Below are positions 1 to 7,155 of a stretch of DNA of 12,872 bases, piece by piece. Source of the stretch: Gammaproteobacteria bacterium (lineage in GTDB: Bacteria; Pseudomonadota; Gammaproteobacteria; DSM-26407); assembly GCA_028694565.1 (NCBI GenBank), contig JAQVKR010000027.1, positions 1 through 12,872 of the forward strand. Direction: 5' to 3'. Under the pieces are notes generated by a model. The model saw only the letters and a program-made list of their open reading frames with translations. It made no database searches and was not told where the DNA came from. The position numbers and the translations under genes are program-made. Position 1 is the first letter of the stretch. Each line of letters begins with the position of its first letter.

Positions 1-1285
1 GCACGGTGTGCACCACCTTGCGGCCACCCTTCGGCGCGGAAGCGGCTGTTCCCTTGCTGCCCCTGCCCGCCGCCGCCACCCGGACCCCGGCCTCAGACCC
101 GACGGGTATCAGCAGTTCCTGGCCCACCCGGATGCGGGTGCTCTTCAGCTTGTTGCTGTCCATCAGCATGGCCACGGAGGTCCCGTGGGCCTGGGCGATG
201 GTGCTGAGGGTGTCGCCGCGACTGACCCGGTAGCGATCCCAGCGCATGCGCTCGTCGGCGGGCACCTGGGCCAGCTTCTCGTTGAACAGGTCGAGCTTCT
301 CCACCGGCAGCATCAGGTAGTGGGGCCCCTGGGGCGCGGTGGCCCAGCGGTTGAAGCCGGGGTTGTAGCGGTAGAGGTCGTCCAGGCTGATGCCGGCGAG
401 ATCCGCCGCCAGCCCGAGATCGATCTGGCCGTCCAGGTCGACCCGCGCCAGGTAGGGCTCATTGGTGATGGGTGCGAGGTCCACCCCGTAGGCGCCGGGA
501 TCGGAAACGATGGCGGAGATGGCCAGCAGCCGGGGAACGTAGCTGCGGGTCTCGCGCGGCAGGTCCAGGGACCAGAAGTCGGTGGGGCGTCCGGCCTTGC
601 GGTTCTTGTCGATGGCGCGGCTCACCGTGCCGGAACCGGAGTTGTACGCCGCCAGGGCCAGCAGCCAGTCGCCGTCGAACTGATCCCGCAGCAGCTCCAG
701 GTAGTCCAGCGCCGCCTGGGTGGAGGCGTAGACGTCGCGCCGGCCGTCATACCACCAGTTCTGCTCCAGCCCGAAACGGCGCCCGGTGTCGGGGATGAAC
801 TGCCACAGCCCCGCCGCCCGTCCGGGCGAGTAGGCGTTGGGCTGGAAGGCGCTTTCGACCACGGGCAGCAGGGCCAGCTCCAGCGGCGCGCCGCGCTGCT
901 CGATCGACTCCACGATGTAGTGCAGGTAGGGCTCCGCCCGTTCGCCGACCCGCGCCAGGTGGTTCGGGTGGCGGGTGTACATCTCCACCTCGGCCGCCAC
1001 CCGGGGACGGTTGACCTCGTGATCGAGCCGGAAGCTGGTGCGGATGCGCTCCCAGAGATCGTCGGAGACCGGGGTTTCGGCGAGGTTCGAGGCGGGCGCC
1101 CGGAGCCGCTCCCGCAGCAGGGCGGAGAAAGCGCTGCCTGGATCCTCGACGCCGGGGTCGGAGAGGCTGTCGACGGCATTGGCGCTGGTGCCGGCGCCGG
1201 ATTTCAGGGGCTGGACGCCGCAGGCGCTCAGGGTCAGGAGTGAGACGAGGGCGAGCCCGACGCCGGTCGTGGTCTTGCTTGGCAA
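1..1285 (-). CDS. mltD: Membrane-bound lytic murein transglycosylase D, partial (C-terminus off left edge)
   Basis: Lipoprotein enzyme that cleaves the glycan strand of peptidoglycan to leave 1,6-anhydromuramyl ends. It acts in the periplasm, anchored to a membrane. The 428 readable residues begin with a signal peptide ending in the lipobox LSAC (lipidated Cys22). The SLT domain follows (about 115-260) with catalytic Glu144 in VVESAF, then GLWQFIPDTG and AAYNSGSGTV. A first LysM repeat lies at about 352-394 (YRVSRGDTLS to LLIP). A second LysM is just starting (VVHTV) where the window ends, so only the extreme C-terminus is missing. I chose the TTG at 1285 because AGGGGGG lies about 8 bases upstream and the signal peptide follows directly; no in-frame ATG gives a better start. 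It lies downstream of gloB on the same strand, as in other gammaproteobacteria. Domain calls come from motifs read by eye; the family assignment is firm. Confidence 0.95.
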   Translation of the reverse strand, partial: MPSKTTTGVGLALVSLLTLSACGVQPLKSGAGTSANAVDSLSDPGVEDPGSAFSALLRERLRAPASNLAETPVSDDLWERIRTSFRLDHEVNRPRVAAEVEMYTRHPNHLARVGERAEPYLHYIVESIEQRGAPLELALLPVVESAFQPNAYSPGRAAGLWQFIPDTGRRFGLEQNWWYDGRRDVYASTQAALDYLELLRDQFDGDWLLALAAYNSGSGTVSRAIDKNRKAGRPTDFWSLDLPRETRSYVPRLLAISAIVSDPGAYGVDLAPITNEPYLARVDLDGQIDLGLAADLAGISLDDLYRYNPGFNRWATAPQGPHYLMLPVEKLDLFNEKLAQVPADERMRWDRYRVSRGDTLSTIAQAHGTSVAMLMDSNKLKSTRIRVGQELLIPVGSEAGVRVAAAGRGSKGTAASAPKGGRKVVHTV

Positions 1286-1325
1286 GTTCCGGTCCCCCCT
1301 GACCCAAAAACAACCGGGGATGCTA

Positions 1326-1378
1326 CGGGCATAGCCCGGGAGGGTCAAGTATTCTGCGACATGCTCATCTAATGTCAA
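1326..1378 (-). promoter_or_regulatory. Probable sigma-70 promoter and leader hairpin of mltD
   Basis: On the minus strand a perfect -35 TTGACA (1378-1373) is followed after 16 bases by CAGAAT (1356-1351), a 4/6 match to the -10 consensus. It lies in an AT-rich stretch unlike the surrounding GC-rich DNA. Transcription would begin near 1344, giving a leader of about 60 bases. That leader contains a short perfect hairpin CGGGC-TAT-GCCCG (1338-1326). The promoter suggests mltD can be expressed separately from gloB. Confidence 0.55.
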
Positions 1379-1565
1379 ACAGCAGATTCAGATTTTATCT
1401 CTTTGAATAGAAAAGAAATCAATTTCTGATGCTGGAAGAGCAAGACGCGTTGCGCAGAAACCCGGGCCATGTTGCCGAAGATCGCGCGGAAAGGGCCGCT
1501 TTTCTTGGCGAAGGCCGTGCAACGGGGCCGGCCTCAGCCGGGCGGGTGGCCCTGGGCATCCGGTT

Positions 1566-2348
1566 TCAGTCGAGGGTGTCCTTCCAGTGCCGGATGGTGG
1601 CGAACACGTCCACCGGGCCGTCCAGGGGGCGGCCCGCGAACTCCGCGGCCGCAGCCGCCACGCGCGCATCCCCGTCGCGCAGGAAGGGATTGGTGTCCAG
1701 TTCCTCCGCCAGGGTGGAGGGCACGGTGGGCTCGCCGCGGGCGCGCGCGGCCTCGGCGGCCGCGCGGCGCGCGTTCAGCGCGGCGCTGTCCGGCTCCACC
1801 ACCCGCGCGAAGCCGAGATTGGCCAGGGTGTATTCGTGGGCGCAGTAGACCAGGGTTGCGGCGGGCAGGGCGGCGATGCGCGACAGGGAACGGTGCATCT
1901 GCTCCGGGGTGCCCTCGAACAGGCGCCCGCAGCCGCCGGTGAACAGCGTGTCGCCGCAGAACAGCATGCCGTCGCCGTGGTAGACCACGTGGGTGAGCGT
2001 GTGACCGGGCGTTTCCATCACCTCCAGGGTCAGCTCAAGCTCCGGGAGCTCGACCCGGTCGCCGTCCCGGACCACGTGGGTGACGGCGGGAATGCGGCGA
2101 TCCTCCGGCGCATAGACCGGAATGTCGTAGTGGGCCAGGAGATCGCGGACGCCGCCCGTGTGATCGCCGTGGTGATGGGTGATGAGAATGGCCGTCGGCT
2201 CCAGGCCGGTGCGCCCGAGCGCCTCCAGGACCGGCTCCGCATCCCCGGGGTCGACGATGGCGACGCGGCGGCGCGGCGGATACTGGATCAGCCAGATATA
2301 GTTGTCGTCGAAGGCGGGGACCGCCATGACGGGATGTATTTTACTCAT
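1566..2348 (-). CDS. gloB: Hydroxyacylglutathione hydrolase (glyoxalase II)
   Basis: Cytosolic metallo-hydrolase that splits S-lactoylglutathione into lactate and glutathione, the second step of methylglyoxal detoxification. The 260-residue protein has the usual glyoxalase II length. The N-terminal metallo-beta-lactamase fold shows the di-metal motif THHHGDH (57-63), a further His in TPGHT (116), the bridging Asp in CGDTLF (133) and the His in CAHEY (171). The C-terminal substrate domain carries NPFLR (220-224) and ends in the family-typical IRHWKD. The ATG start gives MSKIHPVMAVPAFDDNYIWL, which fits the conserved glyoxalase II N-terminus. It diverges from the methyltransferase-rnhA-dnaQ operon and precedes mltD, the conserved neighbourhood. 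I saw no convincing terminator after it in the 280 bases before mltD. Confidence 0.96.
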   Translation of the reverse strand: MSKIHPVMAVPAFDDNYIWLIQYPPRRRVAIVDPGDAEPVLEALGRTGLEPTAILITHHHGDHTGGVRDLLAHYDIPVYAPEDRRIPAVTHVVRDGDRVELPELELTLEVMETPGHTLTHVVYHGDGMLFCGDTLFTGGCGRLFEGTPEQMHRSLSRIAALPAATLVYCAHEYTLANLGFARVVEPDSAALNARRAAAEAARARGEPTVPSTLAEELDTNPFLRDGDARVAAAAAEFAGRPLDGPVDVFATIRHWKDTLD

Positions 2349-2523
2349 TATTCAATGCCTTGCTAAGCATATCTCGAAACATTCAAAGAACGCCGGCACG
2401 ACCCGTGGGGCATGGGTCATGCTCGCAAGGCCCGGGTCCGGGGTCAACCACCTCCGGCTCCCGGGCGTCCCCTTGCGCCGGGGCCGGTTCCGCTCGGCGG
2501 GGCGGGTGCGTAATATCGGCGGC

Positions 2524-3297
2524 ATGAACTCATCGACGCCACCGCTCTCACCGCCGCTTACCAGCATGAGGGGCTGGTACGCCACGCCGCTGGGCCGGGC
2601 GTTGCTGAAGGCGGAGGGGGAACTGCTGGAGGGCGTGCTGTCCGGCCTGTTCGGCTATCACCTGGTGGCCTTGGGTTGCGAGCATTCCGCCGCGGCGCTG
2701 GCCGCGAGCCCCATCCGGCACCGCATTCTCCTGTGCCGGGTTCCGCCCGCGACGGCGCCGGGGCTGTGCGCGGAGCCCGATGCCCTGCCGCTGGCATCGG
2801 CCAGCGTGGACGTGATGGTCATGCAGCATATCCTCGAGTTCGAGCGTCGGCCCCACGAGGTGATCCGCGAGGCTTACCGGGTCCTGATCCCGGAGGGGCG
2901 GCTGGTGCTCACCGGCTTCAATCCCTGGAGCTTCTGGGGATTGCGCCGGCTGCTGAGCCGCCGCGGTGAAATGGTGCCCTGGAGCGGGCAGTTCCTCAGC
3001 CTGAACCGGATTCGGGACTGGCTGGCGCTGCTGGGCTTCGAGATCGACAACGCCCATCACTTCTTCTTCCGTCCGCCGCTGCAGCACCGTGGTATGATGG
3101 CGCGCCTCGGATTCCTGGAGGGAGGCGGCCGGCGCTGGTGGCCGGCGCTGGGCGGAGTCTACGTGGTGACGGCGCGCAAGCGGGTCATTCCGTTGACGCC
3201 CGTCAAGCCGCGCTGGCGCCCGCGCCGCAGCGTGCTTCCCGCCGGGCTGGCGGAACCCACCACGAGGAGCCTGCATCGACGTGGCCAAAACGGTTGA
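2524..3297 (+). CDS. YafS-like class I SAM-dependent methyltransferase, substrate unknown
   Basis: Predicted cytosolic methyltransferase of the Methyltransf_11 kind, 257 residues. The N-terminal [14 protein letters not shown] and GYHLVALG resemble the family that sits between gloB and rnhA in many gammaproteobacteria (E. coli YafS). Beyond that come the acidic/post-I region ([23 protein letters not shown], read in parts), the core strand [19 protein letters not shown] and a C-terminal YVVTARKR. The glycine-rich SAM motif I is degenerate: the LG at the usual place is followed by CEHSA rather than GxGxG. The frame stays open upstream to 2302, but that part runs into the gloB promoter region and reads as non-coding. 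ATG 2524 has no clear Shine-Dalgarno, and ATG 2566 is an alternative. It overlaps rnhA by 17 bases. The substrate cannot be told from sequence. Confidence 0.85.
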   Translation: MNSSTPPLSPPLTSMRGWYATPLGRALLKAEGELLEGVLSGLFGYHLVALGCEHSAAALAASPIRHRILLCRVPPATAPGLCAEPDALPLASASVDVMVMQHILEFERRPHEVIREAYRVLIPEGRLVLTGFNPWSFWGLRRLLSRRGEMVPWSGQFLSLNRIRDWLALLGFEIDNAHHFFFRPPLQHRGMMARLGFLEGGGRRWWPALGGVYVVTARKRVIPLTPVKPRWRPRRSVLPAGLAEPTTRSLHRRGQNG

Positions 3298-3733
3298 GAT
3301 CTTCACCGACGGCGCCTGCCGGGGCAATCCCGGTCCGGGCGGCTGGGGCGCGCTGCTGCGCTACGACGGCCACGAGCGCGAGCTCTGGGGCGGCGAGGCG
3401 CAGACCACCAACAACCGCATGGAGCTGATGGCCGCGATTGTCGCGCTGGAAACCCTCACCCGGCCCTGCCACGTGGACATCACCACCGACTCGGAGTACG
3501 TGCGCAAGGGCATCACCGAGTGGCTGAAGAACTGGAAGCAGCGCGGCTGGAAGACCAGCGCCCGGACGCCGGTGAAGAACGCCGAGCTGTGGCAGCGGCT
3601 CGACGCCGCCACCGCCCGCCACCAGCTGCGCTGGCACTGGGTCAAGGGTCATAGCGGCCATCCCGAGAACGAGCGCGCCGACGCCCTGGCCAACCGGGGC
3701 ATCGACGAGCTGAAGTCGCGGAGGGCCGGCTGA
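3281..3733 (+). CDS. rnhA: Ribonuclease HI
   Basis: Degrades the RNA strand of RNA-DNA hybrids (R-loops, primers) in the cytosol. The 150-residue protein aligns with the E. coli enzyme without gaps at the key sites. The catalytic carboxylates are Asp10 ([14 protein letters not shown]), Glu48 (NNRMELMA), Asp70 (TTDSEYV) and Asp134 (NERADALAN), with the assisting His124 in VKGHSGH. The basic handle ([11 protein letters not shown], 81-91) is present. Translation starts at a GTG with GAGGAG 11 bases upstream (3264-3269), inside the end of the methyltransferase gene. The stop codon TGA shares its last base with the ATG of dnaQ, so translation of the three genes is probably coupled. In E. coli rnhA and dnaQ are divergent; here they are co-directional, as in pseudomonads. 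Confidence 0.98.
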   Translation: MAKTVEIFTDGACRGNPGPGGWGALLRYDGHERELWGGEAQTTNNRMELMAAIVALETLTRPCHVDITTDSEYVRKGITEWLKNWKQRGWKTSARTPVKNAELWQRLDAATARHQLRWHWVKGHSGHPENERADALANRGIDELKSRRAG

Positions 3734-4449
3734 TGCGGCAGGTGGTGCTGGACACGGAGACCACCGGCCTCGAGCCGGAGCAGGGCCACCGCATCATCGA
3801 GATCGGCTGCGTGGAGCTCGACAACCGGCGGCTCACGGGGCGCCGCTTCCACCAGTACCTGCAGCCCGATCGGGACATCGACGAGGGCGCGGTGGAGGTG
3901 CACGGCATCACCAACGAGTTCCTCGCCGACAAGCCGCGCTTCAACGATGTGGCCGGGGACTTCCTGGCCTTCATCGAGGGCGCCGAGCTCATCATCCACA
4001 ACGCCCCCTTCGACGTGGGCTTCATCGACAACGAGCTGCGCCTCATCGGCGAGCGGCGCAACGTCGGCGAGCTGTGCCTCGTGGTGGACACGCTGGTGAT
4101 GGCGCGGCAGATGCACCCGGGGCAGAAGAACAGCCTGGACGCCCTGTGCAAGCGCTACGACGTGGACAACTCCCACCGCGACCTGCACGGGGCGCTGCTC
4201 GACGCGGAGATTCTCGCCGACGTCTACCTGGCCATGACCGGCGGCCAGGGCGCCCTGTCCCTGGGCGGTCTCTCCAGCGCCGCCAACAACTACCAGGCCA
4301 TCGGCAACAGCCTCCTGCCCGCCGACCGGCCGCCCCTGCGGGTGCTGCGCGCCAGCCCCGACGAGCGGCAGGCCCACGCCGACACCCTGGCGCGGGTGGA
4401 CAAGGCCAGCGGCGGCCACTGCCTGTGGCGGGAGCTGGAATCCTCCTGA
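3733..4449 (+). CDS. dnaQ: DNA polymerase III epsilon subunit (3'-5' proofreading exonuclease)
   Basis: Proofreading exonuclease of the replicative polymerase core; it removes misinserted bases. The 238 residues carry a complete DEDDh active site: Asp7 and Glu9 (LDTETTGLE, ExoI), Asp94 (HNAPFDVGF, ExoII), and His152 with Asp157 (DLHGALLDAEILADVY, ExoIII). These sit about ten positions before the E. coli numbers because the N-terminus is shorter. After about residue 175 comes the linker and C-terminal tail that normally binds the polymerase alpha subunit. Start and stop are clear: ATG overlaps the rnhA stop by one base. This ends the housekeeping block; the next gene is a sensor kinase rather than a replication gene. 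Confidence 0.97.
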   Translation: MRQVVLDTETTGLEPEQGHRIIEIGCVELDNRRLTGRRFHQYLQPDRDIDEGAVEVHGITNEFLADKPRFNDVAGDFLAFIEGAELIIHNAPFDVGFIDNELRLIGERRNVGELCLVVDTLVMARQMHPGQKNSLDALCKRYDVDNSHRDLHGALLDAEILADVYLAMTGGQGALSLGGLSSAANNYQAIGNSLLPADRPPLRVLRASPDERQAHADTLARVDKASGGHCLWRELESS

Positions 4450-4479
4450 TGCGGCACGGATCACCTTGAACCTGCAGAG

Positions 4480-4523
4480 GCCGGGGTCGCAAGGCGGGGG
4501 CATCCCCCCTCACCGCAACCGGC
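4480..4523 (+). other. Imperfect long hairpin between dnaQ and the kinase gene
   Basis: Outer arms GCCGG (4480-4484) and CCGGC (4519-4523) enclose an inner perfect hairpin GGGGG-CAT-CCCCC (4496-4508). No T-tract follows, so it is not a typical intrinsic terminator. It lies 14 bases before the kinase ATG, where no good Shine-Dalgarno is seen. It could reduce readthrough from dnaQ or kinase translation, or have no role. Confidence 0.3.
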
Positions 4524-4536
4524 TGCTGGACGCCTG

Positions 4537-6189
4537 ATGCGGCTGCTACACCGGTCATGGCTGTTCCGGGTTCTCGCCTTCCTGATGCTCATGGTAGGCG
4601 CGATGTCAGCGGCCATCTTCCTGAGCATCGACCGGTTCGTGTCGTTGCAGTTCAGCGCCATCGCACAGGAACGGCTCAACTATCAGGCCGACGAGTTGCG
4701 CCGCCTCATCGAGCGTGAACTGAAGGGCCTGGCGTCTATTGCCGAGCTGGCCGCGGCAGACTCCGATCTCCGCCACAGCGCGCAGTACCACCTGCTGCTC
4801 GAGGGCGAGAACAAACCCCTGTTGGGAGACCTGGAGCGGATACGTTCAACCTTCAGCATCGGCGCGATGACCCTCTGGGAGCCGGATGGCCGATGGGTGG
4901 CGGGCAGTACGGCCGATCCGGTTGGGCGATTGGTCCGGACAAATCAGTCGGCTGCCGCCAAGCCGCCCGTGGTGGAGTCCAGCACGCTCTGGCTCAACGG
5001 GGACCTGTGGCTGGTGGAAACGGCGGGCCTTGTCTCAGGCAGTGAGATTCTCGCCGTTCTTCAGTTGGCACGGCCGTTGAGCCCGATCCTGGACGTGGCC
5101 CGCATCTTCGGATCGGAAGCACAGGTAGGGTTGGTCGGCGCCGGGAGCCCCCAGACCGAAGGTACCATCCGTGTTCCGGTACAGCGCCTGGAGCAGGGCG
5201 ACACGATGCTGGAGCTTACTGTCCGGGATCCGGTGCTCGCGGCGCTCGAACAGACGAAAAAGGTGGTGGGAACCACGCTCCTGTCGGGAACCGTGATCCT
5301 CTCGCTCATCATCATCGTTTGGTTGCGGCGCCAGCTACGCCCTATGCAGGAATTGACCCGGATTGCCCCGGAAGTGGCTCGGGGGTTGGAGCAGGGCCAT
5401 GTCCCGCGGGTACAGGAGGAGGGCCACGCGGAAGTGGCGCAACTGGTGCGCGCCTTCAACGCCATGCTGGATGATCTGCTCAGACTGCGCAGCCTGGAAG
5501 AGGAGGTGCGCCACAATGAACGGTTCTCCACCATTGGCCGGATGGCGACGCGCGTCGCCCATGACATCAACAACCCCCTGACGGTGATCAAGAACACCGC
5601 CATCCTGTTGCGCAAGGAGCGGGGCGGGGAGCGGGAGCTCGCGCAGGATCTTGAGCGGATAATCCACCACTCGCAGCGCTGCAGCCGCATCACCGACAAC
5701 CTGCTGCGTTTTGGCCGACCGCTGAAGCTGCAGCTGGAAACGCTGGAGATGGACCGGTTTCTTGAAGCGTATCTCGCCGATTTGACGCGACGCCGCGTTC
5801 AGACCCCGTATAGGCTGGCGGTGATGGGAGCCGGACTCAGGTTTCGCGGTGACCGCTGCCAAATAGAGCAGATGCTGGATAATCTGTTCAACAATGCCTA
5901 CGAAGCCAATGGCGGCAATGCTGTGGACATCGAGGTCGGCATCTCGGATGACTACGATGTCTTTATCCGTATCCGTGACAACGGTACCGGTTTCCAGGAC
6001 GGCGCAGACGGGCGGATTTTCGAACTTTTCTACACCACCAAGCCCGAAGGTACCGGGCTCGGCCTGCCCAATGCCGACGCCATTGCCAGGGCCCACGGTG
6101 GCAGCATCCGCATCACCGGCCCTGAGAGCGGTGAGGTTACCGTGTTCCTGCCGGGAGAGGCGGCCCCGGTCTCAGGCGGCGCGCCCTGA
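4537..6189 (+). CDS. Membrane sensor histidine kinase, probable partner of the sigma-54 activator
   Basis: Two-component sensor kinase of 550 residues. A membrane segment lies at about 9-30, a periplasmic region of roughly 210 residues follows (a Cache-like fold is possible, not proven), then a second membrane segment at about 243-263 and a HAMP linker to about 315. The dimerisation/phosphoacceptor helix has His342 in RVAHDINNPLTVIKN. The ATPase domain shows the N box (DNLFNNAYEA, 448-457), G1 (DNGTGF, 481-486), an F box (FELFYTT) and G2 (GTGLGL, 505-510). The order and the AHDINNPL box are typical of NtrB/ZraS-type kinases that work with sigma-54 activators. No other kinase is in the window, so the activator at 7152-8552 is the likely partner. 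It starts 87 bases after dnaQ without a clear ribosome site. Its 3' end overlaps the opposing binding-protein gene by 18 bases. The signal is unknown; a sulfur compound is inferred from context. Confidence 0.9.
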   Translation: MRLLHRSWLFRVLAFLMLMVGAMSAAIFLSIDRFVSLQFSAIAQERLNYQADELRRLIERELKGLASIAELAAADSDLRHSAQYHLLLEGENKPLLGDLERIRSTFSIGAMTLWEPDGRWVAGSTADPVGRLVRTNQSAAAKPPVVESSTLWLNGDLWLVETAGLVSGSEILAVLQLARPLSPILDVARIFGSEAQVGLVGAGSPQTEGTIRVPVQRLEQGDTMLELTVRDPVLAALEQTKKVVGTTLLSGTVILSLIIIVWLRRQLRPMQELTRIAPEVARGLEQGHVPRVQEEGHAEVAQLVRAFNAMLDDLLRLRSLEEEVRHNERFSTIGRMATRVAHDINNPLTVIKNTAILLRKERGGERELAQDLERIIHHSQRCSRITDNLLRFGRPLKLQLETLEMDRFLEAYLADLTRRRVQTPYRLAVMGAGLRFRGDRCQIEQMLDNLFNNAYEANGGNAVDIEVGISDDYDVFIRIRDNGTGFQDGADGRIFELFYTTKPEGTGLGLPNADAIARAHGGSIRITGPESGEVTVFLPGEAAPVSGGAP

Positions 6190-7155
6190 GCCGGTCCGGG
6201 AGTTGAGACGCCCTTCCGTGAATGCGATATCCCGTGGAACAGGCAGCAGTTTGCGGGCGATAATGGCCTGGCCCTCCGGCGCAAAGAGATAGTCGAAGAA
6301 CGGGGTCATGACCGCCGGGTTCCACCCCGAAAGGATCAGGTTGCAGGGCCCGGCGAGGGGGTATTCACTCCGTCCTTCCAGGGCATCGGCCGGGAGTTTT
6401 CCGTCCACGTTGAGGACCTTGAGCAGACCGGCTTCCACCAGCGGTCGGGCGAGAACCCAGCTGTTCACGCCAATCGCGGTGCGGAACCTCCCCACGGCGC
6501 TCAGATGGTCATCGTCGGTTGGGGCCTCGAGGGCCTGTGGCGACCAGTTTTCGTTCCCCCGCACTAGCAACTCCCGGACGGGCTCGAAGTAGGTGTCGCA
6601 GTGGCGATGGATAACCAGTGCCACGGGCTTGTTCTCGCCCCCGACTTCGCTCCAGCGATGGATTCGTCCGCTGGCAATCGCGCGCAGTTCCTCCAGCCCG
6701 ATCTGATTCAGTGGATTGGAAGGATGGACCAACACTGCCTTTAGATCCTGTGCGATGGGAAGCCAGTCGAGTCCCGTGGCGGGGGAACCCGGAACGGGAC
6801 AGCACAGTGCCCCCAGATGGGCCTGCCGGCTGCGCACGGAGCGCACTCCGTCGTCGCAACCGCCGCCGAAAACGGTTACAGGCAGGCCGCTATCCCGGGC
6901 ATAGGCCGATGCCAGCGCATCCAGGCAGCCTTCCTTGAACAGGCGGCTGCCGGCGATGGTCAGTATATCGGGCGTGAGTGCCCTCACGGCTGTCAGGGGG
7001 GAGGATGGGCGGCTGCGGCAGTAGCTGGCGGGCGTGGACAGGTCACCGCCGCCGAGCACCTGCCGGGCCGACAAGGCCCCGGCTCCGGCACAGAATCCCC
7101 CGCCCAGGGCCGCGAGCAGTTGCAGGAACTGGCGGCGCTTAATGCGTATGCTCAT
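6172..7155 (-). CDS. Tat-exported PstS-like periplasmic binding protein, putative sulfur-ligand sensor
   Basis: 327 residues. The start MSIRIKRRQFLQLLAAL is a twin-arginine (Tat) signal with a hydrophobic core to about residue 30. The rest resembles the phosphate-binding PstS/PBP-like-2 fold: an early strand DILTIAGSRLF (63-73), VTVFGGGCDDG (93-103) where PstS has its ligand loop GGGSG-G, LVHPSNPLNQIGLEELRAI with RIHRWSEVGG (typical of this family), and a C-terminal SGWNPAVMTPFFDYLFAPEGQAII. It has eight cysteines (22, 46, 77, 100, 118, 119, 186, 271), many for such a protein; Cys100 lies in the ligand loop. No permease or ATPase gene is nearby, so transport is unlikely. The ATG overlaps the activator's stop (ATGA), so the two are co-translated. 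I infer a sensing role with the kinase; a phosphate or other oxyanion ligand is possible. The frame extends upstream to 7458, but that part lies inside the activator gene and is not used. Confidence 0.85.
   Translation of the reverse strand: MSIRIKRRQFLQLLAALGGGFCAGAGALSARQVLGGGDLSTPASYCRSRPSSPLTAVRALTPDILTIAGSRLFKEGCLDALASAYARDSGLPVTVFGGGCDDGVRSVRSRQAHLGALCCPVPGSPATGLDWLPIAQDLKAVLVHPSNPLNQIGLEELRAIASGRIHRWSEVGGENKPVALVIHRHCDTYFEPVRELLVRGNENWSPQALEAPTDDDHLSAVGRFRTAIGVNSWVLARPLVEAGLLKVLNVDGKLPADALEGRSEYPLAGPCNLILSGWNPAVMTPFFDYLFAPEGQAIIARKLLPVPRDIAFTEGRLNSRTGSGRAA

Noticed and set aside
8..1243. Long plus-strand open frame of about 410 codons
   Set aside because: It is antisense to mltD, whose minus-strand translation shows a lipobox, SLT catalytic motifs and LysM. 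The plus-strand product has no recognisable domain and a composition expected from GC-rich antisense.
1488..1510. GCGG-AAAGGG-CCGC followed by TTTTCTT on the plus strand
   Set aside because: The stem is only 4 bases and it points away from both flanking minus-strand genes; no plus-strand gene ends there.
1587..2366. Plus-strand open frame of about 260 codons opposite gloB
   Set aside because: Mirror of the gloB coding frame; gloB has all metal-binding motifs.
4452..4475. CGGCACG resembling a -24 sigma-54 element before the kinase gene
   Set aside because: The required GC is missing at 10 bases after GG (the bases there are CT), so it is not a valid -24/-12 promoter.
3649..4503. Minus-strand open frame of about 284 codons opposite dnaQ
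   Set aside because: Antisense frame of a GC-rich gene; dnaQ has the full DEDDh active site and conserved context.
5335..6096. Minus-strand open frame of about 250 codons inside the kinase gene
   Set aside because: Antisense to the H, N and G boxes of the kinase and without domain motifs of its own.
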